A stretch of 64,000 nt of DNA. It comes from Haliclystus octoradiatus. Taxonomy: Eukaryota > Cnidaria > Staurozoa > Stauromedusae > Haliclystidae. Below are positions 1-12,599 of the stretch, piece by piece. The stretch is from assembly GCA_916610825.1 (NCBI GenBank), contig OU744449.1:9196243-9260242 (forward strand), read 5' to 3'. The translations under genes were made by a program, and so were the position numbers. The notes below the pieces were generated by a model that made no database searches, had not been told where the DNA came from, and worked only from the letters and a program-made list of their open reading frames with translations. How positions within the stretch are numbered: the first letter of the stretch is position 1; every line of letters begins with the position of its first letter.

Positions 1-500
1 TTTCCCATGCTGACAGACATACACCATCCGATTCAAAGCTATATACGGTACGTCATTGTTGTACATAATATGAATTTTCACATCAGATAGTTCTGAGATG
101 TAAGAAATTCCTTAATTGAGATGATTTCTCACAAGTAACAAGACATTCCCAAAGTAGTTTTGTTGTTTGCATTTTTACAGTTGTTTAATTGTCATACCTG
201 TTTTTCCAAAACCCTTCTAGCAGTATTCCACACTACAAAAGTTGTTGTTGTTGCCAAGCTGAAATGCCTGATAAAGTTTTCAGCTGAATCTAGGTCTATC
301 GCTGTCCCGCTTGATTTGGTATCTTGTCTTGAAGACAGAGATTCCCATGCTGCTTGAGGTTTAATACTGGTTTGTTCTATTTGACCAGATTCTATTATGA
401 TGGGATTACGTTCCAGTTCCAGAGTACTGACTTCATCTTCTTCCAATTTTTCAACTGATGCTGCTACTGGATTGATCCATTTCAAATTATTAATCAAAAT
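1..500 (-). pseudogene. Partial minus-strand gene or gene relic at window edge, unrecognised
   Basis: On the minus strand a coding-looking stretch runs from about 464 down to 198. It is rich in Glu, Ser and Thr and ends at a good splice donor (CAG|GTATGA, donor at 197). A second open stretch from 92 to 1 follows a good acceptor (TTACATCTCAG) and encodes a Cys/His-containing tail (VYVCQHGK). The order, an aromatic and Thr-rich stretch then an Arg-Met-x-Tyr-x-Cys-x-His motif, recalls the N-terminal region of SWIM-finger/transposase-derived proteins; this is an inference from pattern only. The donor leaves phase 0, but the downstream stretch is open only in phase 1, so the two pieces do not join cleanly. 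Either the exon borders are wrong or the gene is decayed. No ATG is visible, so the 5' end is unknown. Confidence 0.25.
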
Positions 501-807
501 CCGTGATCCATGTTAAAACGAACAATAAAAGTATTGATCTCTTTGATCTGACGACACGTGTGATTTGAATCATATTTCCCGCCAAAAATCATGGATTTCT
601 ATGCGTGGGACGTTTGATTTAAAAGTCAAGACTTTGATTGAGAACGGGAGAAACAATTCAATTTTTTCATAATTTACGTTATATGTGAAGATATTATTAC
701 GGTTATTCTTATTACTGAACAGTAAAGGAACATCATCTAAACTTTTCGCGAATTTTTTGGGGGATTTTTGTTCTGCAATTCTTCGGCATGTTTATTCAAA
801 ATGACTC

Positions 808-1104
808 TCAACTCGTGTCAGCCTTAATTCAACTTGTATCAGCTTCATAAAAACATATCAAAATAGCAGCCAATTTCATCGCTCTGGATGCTTTCTTATA
901 GGGCATAAATGATCCAAACTGATGTAAAATGATGCTGTAAGACTTTGATGGGTTTTCTTGGTATATCGTAAGCATAAACAACAAACTACTTCTGTTCTTT
1001 TTTATATTTCTATACTATCAACTCGTGTCAGCCTCAATTCAACTTGTATCAGCTTCATAAAAACATATCAACATAAACAGCTAACATCATCGCTCTGGAT
1101 GCAT
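808..1104 (+). repeat. Two ~83-bp direct repeats
   Basis: A block at about 809-890 recurs at about 1019-1102 with few differences; both contain CAACTCGTGTCAGCC and end with TCGCTCTGGATGC. They are spaced ~210 bp and lie just upstream of the first Gypsy insertion. No coding content is seen in the flanking 500-1143. Confidence 0.7.
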
Positions 1105-1143
1105 ATATTATTGCGCTTGCCTCGCAAAATATGTTATCCTACA

Positions 1144-1295
1144 TGTTATAATGTTAGCCATCTTTAGTCTGTTACTTACTATTCATGTAAATGAGGCTAC
1201 TCAATAAGTTCAGTAGCACATGTAAGCTTAGGGAGAGCTTGAACTTATGATTACATACTTATACATTATTCATGCTTATTCTATACGTTATAACA
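1144..1295 (+). repeat. 5' LTR of Gypsy element 1
   Basis: 152-bp LTR, TGTTATAA...TTATAACA, with an 8-bp terminal inverted repeat. It is unusually short for an LTR. The target duplication CTACA immediately precedes it. Confidence 0.95.
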
Positions 1296-1331
1296 TGGTG
1301 TCAAGTGGGATTTAACACATAATTGAATAAA

Positions 1332-4300
1332 ATGGCATTAAATGAAGGTGGGTTAAGACCACCTGGACCTTTTGAAGCAAATAATAATCAAGACTTAAGC
1401 AAAAGCTGGAACGACTGGGAAGAAGGTTTTGAGTTTTACCTTATTGCTACCAATAAAAAGAAGCAACCTGAAGAAACAAAGGTAGCAATATTACTGACCT
1501 TACTGGGACAAAATGGAAGAACAATTTACAGAGGATTACAACTAGAGGATAGAAACAATTTGAAAGAAGTTTTAAAAGGATTTAGAACATATTACAACCC
1601 TAAACGAAATGACAGTTTTGAGAGCTATAAATTCTTTTCTAGAAAACAAGCATCAGATGAAGCTTTTGATACTTTTCTTACTGATCTCAGAAATCAGTTA
1701 AAATACTGTAACTATCCAGGGATACAATCAGATGATGGCGCAATGCTAGAAGACAGACTTCTTCGAGACCAAATAGTCTTAGGGATTTATTCGGACAGCA
1801 TCAGGGAACAATTATTATACACTGACGACTTAAGTCTGGAAAAAGCAATCCAGATTTGCCGTCACAAGGAGAGTGCAGTAAAAATTGGTAGTCAGATTAA
1901 TAACCAAGCTTCATCTGTCGACAGAATTTCTGCCACAAGCAACTCATCTAAAGTTAAGACAAGAAAGGAGAGGAGACAAATAACGAATTGCAAATATTGT
2001 GGCGGTGAACATTTACAAGGTAGTTGTCCGGCTTATGGAAGAAAATGCCATAGTTGTGATAAACTCAACCATTTTGCTACAGTTTGCAGAAGTAAATCAA
2101 GCAGTGACCAAAATAATCCAGAATCAATACACACTATAAACAGTCAAGTTAAAGAAATTGATCATCGTTTTGTTCTCCAGGTAAACAAAGCAGGACAGAA
2201 AAAAGAATGGATTATAAAATTGGGTTTAGAAAATGATAAATCATTCATAGCCAAAGTAGACACAGGAGCTGGATGCAATATTATGCCATCAGAAATTCAC
2301 AAAAGATTACTTCCGAAACAAACTCTTGAAAAATGCAATACAGTATTAGAAGCATACGGTGGTACCAAGCTTAAAGTTATTGGCAAAAGTAACATTTTGG
2401 TCCTGTATCAAGCAAAGTATCATCTACTAGAATTTATTATTGTCCTCAATGGCACAGCCACTTTATTGGGCTACCCATCATTAAGATCTCTAAATATTGT
2501 ACCACAACCAGAGCAAATACTTACAGTAAATCAACCTAATCATGAGATCGCAAAACGTTATGAGTCTGTTTTCGTTGGAAATGGCAAACTACCAGGTGTG
2601 CACAACATTAAATTACGAGACAATCATACACCAACTATCCATGCTGCACGCCGTGTACCATTTAGACTAAAAGACCAATTGAAACAAACACTAGATACTA
2701 TGGAAAATGATAAAATGATAACTAGAGTCACAACCCCCACAGAATGGGTCAATCCAATAGTCGTTGTTACCAAACCCAATGGCTCACTCAGAATCTGTCT
2801 GGATCCATTGTCGTTGAATCAAGCCATTAAAAGAGAACATTATCAAGTACCGACAGCTGAAGAAATATTTAGCAAAATTCATGGCTCAACCATATTTTCT
2901 ACGCTCGACGCAATGAGTGGTTTCATGTAAGTAGCACTTGATAAAGAAAGCAGTTTTGTTACAACATTTGGGACACCGTTTGGCAGGTATCGATTTCTTA
3001 GGCTTCCATTTGGGATCTGTTCGGCACCAGAGGTTTTCCACAGAATTGTAGCAGAACATTTTCAAGACTTGCCAGGTGTAGAAATATACATTGATGACAT
3101 TTTAATACATGGCAAAGATCAGGAAGAACATGACCGACGCCTGATTGCTGTTCTAGACAGGTGCAAGAAGTTGAATTTAAAACTAAACAGAAACAAATGC
3201 AATTTCAGTCAAACCAAAACCAAATACCTTGGACAAATTATAAGCGCAGAGGGCGTTTCACTAGATCCAGACAGAGTAAAAGCTATATGCAACATGCCAC
3301 AACCAGAAAATAAGGAAGATTTACGCCGCTTACTAGGCATGGTAACATACATTGCAAAATTCTGCCCGAATTTATCGCAACACACTGGAACACTAAGAGA
3401 CCTTTTGAAAGATCAAGTTGCCTTTACGTGGGATGAAAACCACACAAAATCATTCAAACAAATAAAGAGTTTAATTATCTCAGCACCAACTCTAAAATTA
3501 TTCAATGTGGATGCTCATGTTACTGTATCTGTTGACGCATCTAGCCATGGGCTAGGGGCAGTCCTTCTGCAAGATGGTCAGCCAATTGAATACGCTTCTT
3601 GCTCGCTAGATAAAACACAAAGAAATTATGCACAAATTGAGAAGGAAATGCTAGCAATTCAATTTGGATTAACACGATTCCATCAATTTGTCTATGGTCA
3701 AGCTACTACGGTAATCACCGATCATAAACCATTACTGGGAATAATGGCAAAACCAATATCTGATATATCACCAAGATTGGCTAGGATGCGCCTCAAATGC
3801 TTACGATATCATTTCACTCTTTGTTTTGAACCTGGGATCAATCTTGTACTGGCTGACACAATGTCGAGAGCTCCGCTATCTATCGAATGTGCCGACTACT
3901 CAGATTCAGAGATTATTCGCATATGTGACGTTATTGTACCGGAAAAAAAGATTGATACGTCCGAGGTAACAAAGAAGGATCCTACCCTTCAAGCGGTTAT
4001 TCTCTATTTACAGAATGGTTGGCCAGAGAAGAAAGCCCTACTACCAAATGCAGTAAAGCCATTCTGGGGTGAAAGAAACAATTTATCGTATTATGATGGC
4101 ATACTATTCAGAAATAGTCAAATAGTCATCCCTACATCACTGATATCGTCTACACTACAAGAGATTCATCATGGTCATTTTGGTATATCCAAGTGTATCG
4201 AACGTGCTAAGTCTGCCGTATATTGGCCAGGATACGTAGCCCAAATAACAGATTTAGTTTCGTCATGTGGTATATGCCAACAACATAGGAACTCTAATGC

Positions 4301-5255
4301 AAAAGATAACTTTATTACATACCCAATACCAGAGTATCCATTTCAAACAGTGTCAACTGATTTGTTTGAGATTAACAGCATACACTACTTATTAACCGTT
4401 GATTTATATTCAAAATGGACCACTGTTACACGGTTAAATCAAACAAAGTCTTTCGATGTAATAACGGAATTTAAAAAAATATTCGCAAGTTATGGCATAC
4501 CAGAAAAGCTCATCAGTGACAACGGACCACAATACGGCAGCCAAGAAATGAGGGATTATGCATTGGCAAATAACATAACACAAATAACATCAAGCCCAAT
4601 CTATCCGCAATCTAATGGATCTGCGGAGCGACATGTGCAGAACACAAAAATACACTTTATCAAGATGAAGGAGGAAGGGAAAGATCTGCAAGAAACTCTC
4701 ACAGCTCTTCGCAGCACTCCACTTGGGGATGGTTTGCCCTCACCAGCTGTTCTACTACAAGGAAGAAACTTGCGAACTGGATTACATAGCATAACACACC
4801 ATCTCAAACCACAATTCTGGAAGTCAACTGATGTCCGCCGAATACTTGCTACTAGGCAAGGCTCTGCCGCTTGGTATTATCAGAACTCAGCTGCCCATAG
4901 AAGTGTCCTCTGGCCTGGCCAGGCAGTGCGTCATAGGCAAGGAAAATTATGGCTACCAGCAAACATTATCAAACATGCAGATGCACCCAATTCATACATT
5001 ATTGAAACAGCAACAGGTCAAATATTACGACGTACAAGAAGTCACCTTCTTGTAGATTCAGAGAAGTATAATGGTGATAAGCCGGAAATATATTTTCACA
5101 CACCACAACCAAACAACCAATTCCAAGAAGAATCAAATCTTAGAACTATACCAGTTCAACCCAATAATGTTACAGATCACCAGCCTGACATGGAGCTTGA
5201 GAATAGAAAATCTGATCGCACAATCACGAAACCAAGCAGATACCTACAGTCTTAA
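1332..5255 (+). CDS. Gag-pol polyprotein of Gypsy element 1 (single in-frame stop)
   Basis: A single gag-pol frame starting at ATG 1332. The N-terminal Gag-like part is followed by two Cys-His zinc knuckles (about 1985-2100: CX2CX3HX4C and CX2CX4HX4C). An aspartic protease with DTGAG is near 2259. RT follows, with the catalytic YIDD at 3087-3098. RNase H has an Asp-Ala-Ser motif near 3532 and TDHKPL near 3718. Integrase has an HHCC zinc domain (about 4165-4290) and catalytic Asp, Asp, Glu in a TDLFE-type motif (near 4357), SDNGPQY (near 4514) and the SAERH region (near 4619). A TAA at 2928-2930 breaks the frame inside RT just after the LDAMSGF motif. The frame is otherwise open to the TAA at 5253-5255, so the copy is probably not autonomous unless the stop is bypassed. 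Confidence 0.9.
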
Positions 5256-5332
5256 TGTACTGTACCTATACAGTAAAAATAAAATAAAATAAATAAAAAC
5301 ATTATAATGATATAATCAGTGAAAAAGGGAGA

Positions 5333-5484
5333 TGTTATAATGTTAGCCATCTTTAGTCTGTTACTTACTATTCATGTAAATGAGGCTACTCAATAAGTTC
5401 AGTAGCACATGTAAGCTTAGGGAGAGCTTGAACTTATGATTACATACTTATACATTATTCATGCTTATTCTATACGTTATAACA
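5333..5484 (+). repeat. 3' LTR of Gypsy element 1
   Basis: 152 bp, no difference seen from the 5' LTR; preceded by a polypurine tract and followed by the target duplication CTACA (5485-5489). Confidence 0.95.
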
Positions 5485-5489
5485 CTACA

Positions 5490-7491
5490 TATTCCCCTTA
5501 TAATTTTGATGAGCAATGAAGTCAAGGCAATCGTGAAAGCTTATATGTTGCAGCACGCTTGCAGTTACTAAACTACGAGACGGTAGAGACAAACGCCATT
5601 ACTGAATGCGATTAAGTTGACGTTAGACGCAAAAGCAACATTACGTGGAAACGTAACCGCGCTCGTACTATTGAAAAAGTAGACTGGATACTAAATAGAG
5701 CTGACGCGAGTTGAATTTTCCGTTTACCGGCACCAGATTATGTCGAATTTGGCGCAAAACGCAGTCATGTGATCTTGAGCCGACACAAGATTACAACGAT
5801 GCAGTTAAAACCTTGTAATCTTCGTAACTACGTTGCTCAACATATTTTTTGAAGTTTTATGTTTTGACAATGTTAGATAGAGCTTACTTTGAATGTCCAT
5901 GACAATTTAATTACGTTTAAACAAAATAGCGAGTAGATATGGTCAATTTAATTCACCATGTTTTGCGGTATATTTCACCAAAATATTGCTTTCATCACTT
6001 TTGCAATTTGCAAATTAATGTTTGTAACTTTGAAAAAGAAAATGTATGTATACACTTATAACTAACAAATCAAAATCAAGCTGAAATGTTCACTATAAAG
6101 TAATTGCCCTTCTAAATGAGAGGAATACAGTTTACAGCTAAGCGGCCTATATAGGTCTATGACATACAAGTAGCACAAAATACACTCAACAATTTTCATC
6201 ACATAACAAATAATCGGTATAGTGTATGTATCACAGCAGAGGGAATGAATACACGACAAAAATTTTGCAAGCAATACACAGAATGAACAAGATATGGTTG
6301 CAATATCGATAACTGGTATGGTAAACTAAAACACTTGTGGAAACATTCAGTGTCGATGTATTACATTTGTAATTACGTTATGTTACACTCACATTTACAA
6401 TGAATTTTATACAACATCAAATTATGGATGTTCACCTTATTATTCAAATTAATGTTGATTTGCTGTTACTTTAAAGTTTGAATTTTCTTTTAATTTGTTC
6501 CTTAGCGATTTCTTTTTCAATTCCAGATTCTCTTTTTCAATTCAAGTTTCTCTTTAAAGTTACAAGCAGTAAGCTCATGCCGTTCGTGTACGAAAATCAT
6601 CTCACTTCATATAATAAAATATAATACGTGTAGACAAATAAAACATAAAATCCTCAGTATTTTGATTGTTATCTTCTAGCCAGAGTGTTGTGCTGCTACA
6701 TCCCAGGTAGATTATTAAACTTTTGGGATTTCTAAAACATTCAAGCGTGTTTGCTTCAAGAGTCCATCTGATCTCCTTATGGATAAATTACGAAATTCTT
6801 TTACACAGTTCCACAACAATAATAAATAGACTTCCAGAAGGTGCTCATCTACGCAATGAATTTCAGATAGATGTTTTTATTACTGCCGAGAAGATTTGTA
6901 GGGAATAGATCAAAATCGTTGAATATATTTGACACATCTCCAGAAATGTCCGAAGAAATATTTACTCATTCGTAGTAGCTTTTGAGAAGAGTGAGTCATT
7001 TGGTCGTGAATAAATTAAGTTGATAAACCTTCATCTTCATCGACTCGATGGATAATTTTATATCAGTGTGTTTTGATCGTGTGTGAACGGTTACGGACAC
7101 TGTTAAATCACCTTTAGTTTTCCAAATCCTTCAGCAATATTAGCATTAACGTAAACTTCTCTGTAGGTTCTAAACTTTCATCGATAGAGTTCGCCATTTT
7201 CTTCATCGCCTTTCACGTTTAAAAAATTAGAGGTACTGAAAATTATTGCTATTTAATTGACCATCCATTGCAAAAATAATGAAATAATCAAGTGTACTTT
7301 TACTAGCCAGCTTGAAGATATGAACGATGATGATAAAATGAGTAGAAAAGTAGACCGCGTTGTTGTAATGACCCTTCTGAAAATTTGTCACAAAATTCTG
7401 TGTCGGCTCAAGAACACGAGTTTCCGGTAAATCTCAAACAAAAACATATTTCGTGCCCAGACCTTAGTTGCCAATCCCTGTATTCTATACA
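5490..7491. other. Intergenic, nothing recognised
   Basis: AT-rich DNA. Only short random-looking reading frames are present. A possible minus-strand exon around 7100-7230 ends at a donor-like CTAAAG|GTGATT but contains a stop and was not accepted. Confidence 0.5.
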
Positions 7492-7745
7492 CCCTATCCG
7501 TCTCCAAATCACATTACTGGTAAGGGTGATCCTGAATCTTGAATCAATATGTAGAGTAAGATGATTTTAGGCTACTAAATCTCCTGAAATCTCCCCAGTC
7601 TTTCAGATTGGAATTAGAATCGCGAAATCAGATGAGACTTCATCAAAAGGCCAGCAAGCTGCCTTTCATTTCTATCGAAACTCACTGATAAATTTCAGAA
7701 TCAGATCCTAGCAAGATCTAAAAATACTATTGTATTGGAATAATA
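7492..7745 (-). repeat. Left arm of long inverted repeat; copy of the sequence upstream of METTL27-like copy A
   Basis: This block is the reverse complement of about 15988-16240. Across the best ~228 bp I count three substitutions (about 99% identity); similarity fades toward the inner end. The outer end starts CCCTATCCGTCTCC. The matching right arm ends seven bases before the copy A start codon. No target duplication is visible outside the arms (flanks ATACA and CGACA). Confidence 0.9.
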
Positions 7746-8002
7746 CACTCTATCCATTCAAAGGTAAGTCTTCTTTTATTCGGGTTATTGTAATGGAACG
7801 TTCTATTATGAGGATAAACACAGCTATTTTGGATAACATATGCCCGATAATAACGTAAATATGTCATGATCAAATGACCAATCATGACCAATTGACCATG
7901 AGCTATCAATTAAATTATTAGTCCTAGCTTTTCATCTTGCTATATGGTCTGTCTCAGTAATTTCCTCGTACACTGCACGATTATTTGCTATCAGACAGCA
8001 TA

Positions 8003-8436
8003 GCCAAATTCTGGTGCAATTTTGCGTGGGTGGATTAATTAGGCCTTTACATTTAAGAAAGGTTTTGATATTAAATGTAAATAATCATGGAAATGTTGAC
8101 ATTTTCTTGTAAAACATGGATAAAATTACGAAATGCCAGCAGCAGGAGTGCTCGCGCGGCCAAGATCTTGCCTGAAAACAGCATTCTTCCAATCTGGTCG
8201 CATTGTCCGTTGCTGTGCTCAATGTCCCAATCGCAGTGTTCCAGATTGGAAAGGTTGCATTGTGCGCGGCCAAGGTGGTATTATTGCTCTGAAAATGCGC
8301 GGCTGAAAGCCAAATTCTGGTGTAATTTTGCACAGACGTCGGACGGATCACATATGTTGGCAAATTTTGGATATAACATCTAAATAATCATGGAAATTAT
8401 GTCATGTTCTTATAAAATACGGATAAAATTATGAAA
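8003..8436 (+). repeat. Direct repeat, ~130 bp, two copies 305 bp apart
   Basis: About 8003-8135 recurs at about 8308-8436 (AGCCAAATTCTGG... to ...AAATTA-GAAATG). A related fragment with TCTTGCCTG and GGCATTCTTTCC recurs at about 8740-8773 compared with 8162-8190. The short reading frames here are on both strands and look non-genic. Confidence 0.7.
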
Positions 8437-8779
8437 TGGGTGGTTTGAATTTCAGCCACGAAAATGATTGCGCGTCTCAATTTCAATAAATTAAAACAGA
8501 TATGATAGTGAGTCCATGACTATTGACTACACACCTTTAGGCCTACATTTCTGTGTTTCTCTCAAAAAACTAAATTTTGGAGCATTTGTGTGTGCAGCCA
8601 AAACAGACATGCAAGCTCTTTTGGCATGGACATTCAACAAGTATGCTGAAGTGATTTGATTCTATATAAATTTGACATGATATTAAAAATGCATCTAGGT
8701 AGGGTTTCATCAGCAAAAGCGAATCTGCGTTTAATATCTTGCCTGCAAACGGCATTCTTTCCAATATTGAAATTATTAC

Positions 8780-11018
8780 AATTTGAGCCAACAGTTACAT
8801 GGATAACACAGCTCAGACCATATTTACTCCACACACACATATCAACCTTAATAGGCCAGACTGCTTACACCTATAGATACATCTAATAACTTTAAATCAA
8901 AAATACTGGTTCATGACCAATGATGTTAGGTAGATGCTCATTGAAACGAAAAAATTATCAAAATACTAGGCTATTTATATTGTCTACACCAATCAAAATA
9001 ATTCAAAATTTAGTTCACAGACTAGGCCTACCAATGTATTGACTTCATTAGTATTTCGTTGCAAGATTTTACTTCTGCAATCAGATCTATTATATAGGCT
9101 ATAAAGCTACTTAGAAAGGAATGATAAAGCAGCCATGCAATAAATGGAAACAGCTCCAGTGTCTGATATGCTATACTGTATTATGCTTCACTACAAGTTT
9201 ACTTCAGCCTTGACCAACTGGTCAGGATCATCTCATGATATTACCAATGATTGCTGCTTTGCTTTAAATAGATCAGTTGTGTTATGGTTTGCTTCTTTGT
9301 CTGAATGGCTGCTTATTTCATATCAAGTTCTAAAGATATACTGTTTTTACACAAGTAGATAGAGAAAAAAGCGAATAAAGTTAGACCTATATACTGGTCA
9401 TCCCACTTTAACTGTTTTGAAAAATTAATTCTCATATTATAGGACCTACTTTTTAATCAGCTTGTTTACAAAATTAGCTAGCTAGATTTGCTGGATTGTT
9501 TAAACTGTTGAAAATAGTGTGGTAACTGAACCACTAAAGTTTTAACCATTACTGTATTTGACAAGTAGACACATATACCAAGTTGTCTACCGGTAGAGCT
9601 TCTATAATCAATTAATTGCCAAACATGCATTTGTATAACAAACAAGTTAACACTTGCTGGCAATAATCTGAAAGTAGTTGCATTCAAACTATAGCATTTA
9701 CAACTGTGTTACTAATTAACCAACTATTTGTCAAAACAATGTCATCCCATCTACATTTTGAAGATTTTAGAAATACTTTTTAAAAATTTTACTAGTTCTG
9801 GATTAATGCTTTTTCTAATATCCTGTATGACATTTCTTTTTCATGGTCAAGTTAATACTTCTGCCCTAGTCAATTGACTCATTAATTCTGGACGTTCCAA
9901 CAACACAACAAAGATGTAGAATTTGTTCTAAATATGACATGCTTCTTACTCAATATATTAACTTCTTGTTATCCAATCTTTTATAGGATATGAGGACAAA
10001 TAGCTTCGTGCCAGAGGTCGTTTCTGTGTAATGCACGATGGGATTGGTTATTCCAAAGCTATTATGTCCAATCGGCATGAACAAGTTGCCAGATATTCAA
10101 ATTGCACAAATCACCTTATTTCATAAACTGAGACCATATGATTTATCATCTGTATCTGTTTACTCTATGATGTTGAACAATAGCAATATGGCAAGCTAAT
10201 GCTGAAACCATTGTTTGCACCACATTGGAATAAAGGACATCACTAGTTCCAATAACTATATTATAACACTTTGTAATGAACTGTTTGGAATATTGCTAAA
10301 GTAATGACCACCATAAAAAGATGATTAATTTACATAAGTTACCATTAACCAAGAATATGACCAATTTGATTTGTACTTGAGCAAAACTTGAAGAAACCAA
10401 ATACACCTCAGACTGTGTTTACATGGCAACACCTGTAAATTTATCATGATCATTTTACATCTGTAAACAGACTGTTTGAGATTGTAACATTAGCTATAAA
10501 TTGTATGCCGCCTACAAATTTACAAATACTTTAAATTTGTACAACAAACTCAATTGGAATAAAGTTGGGATTATATAAGACTGTAACTAATGTAACATTG
10601 ATTATGCTCTAGAAATGTTTAGAAATCTATTATACATATGATAATAGCTATATATTGAATATGCGTTAGATTTTGTGATTGATTGTGTTTGTTCCAACTT
10701 GCGACTCTGCAATAGGTAGGTCATATATCTGTGCTATAAGTCAATGTATCGAGATAACTCAATTTACGTCATAGAGACAGTAACATTGCCTCTTGAAGAA
10801 TTTAGTTTCAATGATAATCTCCTCTTAAAACTGTTACTGTTAAACGCCTGAATGCCTCTTGATATGATTTCTTTCTTAAGGTTAACAACATGCTACTAAA
10901 TGGGTTTACTATGCAATATTTGATGACTTTCACTGCATTAAAACCATTCCTCATCAACTATTGACATCTATGCAAAATCCCCAAAAGCAAGAATGCGTTA
11001 GTTTAACCTTTGAAGTAA
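8780..11018. other. Intergenic, nothing recognised
   Basis: AT-rich, no supported exon, RNA gene or clear transposon. Frames up to about 75 codons occur on both strands at chance levels. Confidence 0.5.
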
Positions 11019-12530
11019 ATGTTCGCTAAAATTCTTAGGAACTCTTTCTCTGGTGTTCTTACATCTCCTGATGTGATTTTCTATAAACAAATGACTGAAA
11101 TAGCTATTGAACGAGAATTGTGCATGTCCACTGTATATACCCCATCCCACAAAACAGTTTTTGAGTATAAAAACAACATTTCAAAATTATTTTTATTGAA
11201 ACTAACTGGAATACTTTATCTAGTGTAGATAAATACTCTGGTATGATTTTAAGTAAAATATTATCAATTGACTGAAATACCTATTGAACGGGAATTGTGC
11301 ATGTCCACTGTATATACCCCATCCCACAAAACAGTTTTTGAGTGTAAAAAGAACATTTCACAAAATTATTTTTATTGAAACTAACTGGAATACTTTATCT
11401 GGTGTAGATAAAGACTCTGGTATGATTTTTAAGTAAAATATTATCAATTGACTGAAATACCTATTGAACGAGAATTGTGCATGTCCACTGTATATACCCT
11501 ATCCCACAAAACAGTTTTTGAGTATAAAAACAACATTTGAAAATTATGTTTATTGAAACTCGCTGGAATACTTTATCTGATGTAGATAAATACTCTGGTA
11601 TGATTTTTAAGTAAAATATTATCAATTGACTGAAATACCTATTGACCGAGAATTGTGCATATCCACTGTATATACCTTATCCCATAAAACAGTTTTTGAG
11701 TATAAAAAGAACATTTGAAAATTATTTTTATTGAAACTAACTGGAATACTTTATCTGGTGTAGATAAATACTCTGGTATGATTTTTAAGTAAAATATTAT
11801 CAATTGACTGAAATACCTATTGAACGAGAATTGTGCATGTCCACTGTATATACCCCATCCCACAAAACAGTTTTTGAGTATAAAAGCAACATTTGAAAAT
11901 TATTCTTATTGAAACTCGCTGGAATACTTTATCTAGTGTAGATAAATACTCTGGTATGATTTTTAAGTAAATTATTATCAATTGACTGAAATACCTATTG
12001 AACGGGAATTGTGCATGTCCACTGTATATACCCCATCCCACAAAACAGTTTTTGAGTATAAAAGCAACATTTGAAAATTATTTTTATTGAAACTCGCTGG
12101 AATACTTTATCTGATGTAGATAAATACTCTGGTATGATTTTTAAGTAAAATATTATCAATTGACTGAAATACCTATTGACCGAGAATTGTGCATATCCAC
12201 TGTATATACCCTATCCCACAAAACAGTTTTTGAGTATAAAAAGAACATTTGAAAATTATTTTTATTGAAACTAACTGGAATACTTTATCTGGTGTAGATA
12301 AATACTCTGGTATGATTTTTAAGTAAAATATTATCAATTGACTGAAATACCTATTGAACGAGAATTGTGCATATCCACTGTATATACCCTATCCCACAAA
12401 ACAGTTTTTGAGTATAAAAAGAACATTTGAAAATTATTTTTATTGAAACTCGCTGGAATACTTTATCTGGTGTAGATAAATACTCTGGAGTGATTTTGAA
12501 GAAAAATGTTGACAATTGATCAAAATACCC
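11019..12530 (+). repeat. 178-bp tandem satellite, about 8 units
   Basis: The motif GACTGAAAT recurs at 11093, 11270, 11450, 11628, 11806, 11984, 12162 and 12340, with spacings of 177, 180, 178, 178, 178, 178 and 178 bp. A decayed junction follows near 12518. Units are about 90-97% alike by eye. Variants repeat every third unit (11628 with 12162; 11450 with 11984), hinting at a ~534-bp higher-order unit. Minus-strand frames of 74 codons are products of the repeat, not genes. I found no hammerhead core in the unit. Confidence 0.95.
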
Positions 12531-12599
12531 ATTGAAGAAGAATGTTGTATTTCCACTGTATTTCCTATAGCAAATAAAATATACAAAATAATTGATACT

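Larger units (their letters stand above)
1144..5484 (+). mobile_element. Ty3/Gypsy LTR retrotransposon 1, young, one stop in pol
   Basis: A complete Ty3/Gypsy element. The 5' LTR (1144-1295) and 3' LTR (5333-5484) are both 152 bp and identical by eye, starting TGTTATAA and ending TTATAACA. The flanking 5-bp duplication CTACA is at 1139-1143 and 5485-5489. A primer-binding-site candidate starts with TGG directly at 1296, and a polypurine tract (GAAAAAGGGAGA) ends at 5332. One reading frame (1332-5255) carries zinc knuckles, protease, reverse transcriptase, RNase H and integrase in the Ty3/Gypsy order (RT before integrase). Identical LTRs mean insertion was recent, because the two LTRs are made identical at insertion. 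The only visible coding damage is a TAA at 2928-2930. Confidence 0.95.

Noticed and set aside
1-198. Joining the two minus-strand stretches at the left edge into one coding sequence
   Set aside because: Donor phase and the downstream open frame disagree, so only a low-confidence relic is reported.
7100-7230. Minus-strand exon ending in a donor-like CTAAAG|GTGATT
   Set aside because: The frame leading into the donor contains a stop and no partner exon was found.
11639-12041. Two similar 74-codon minus-strand frames
   Set aside because: They fall in successive units of the 178-bp satellite and reflect its period.
11093-12340. Hammerhead core inside the 178-bp satellite (retrozyme idea)
   Set aside because: Neither strand of the unit contains CUGANGA together with a suitably placed GAAA.
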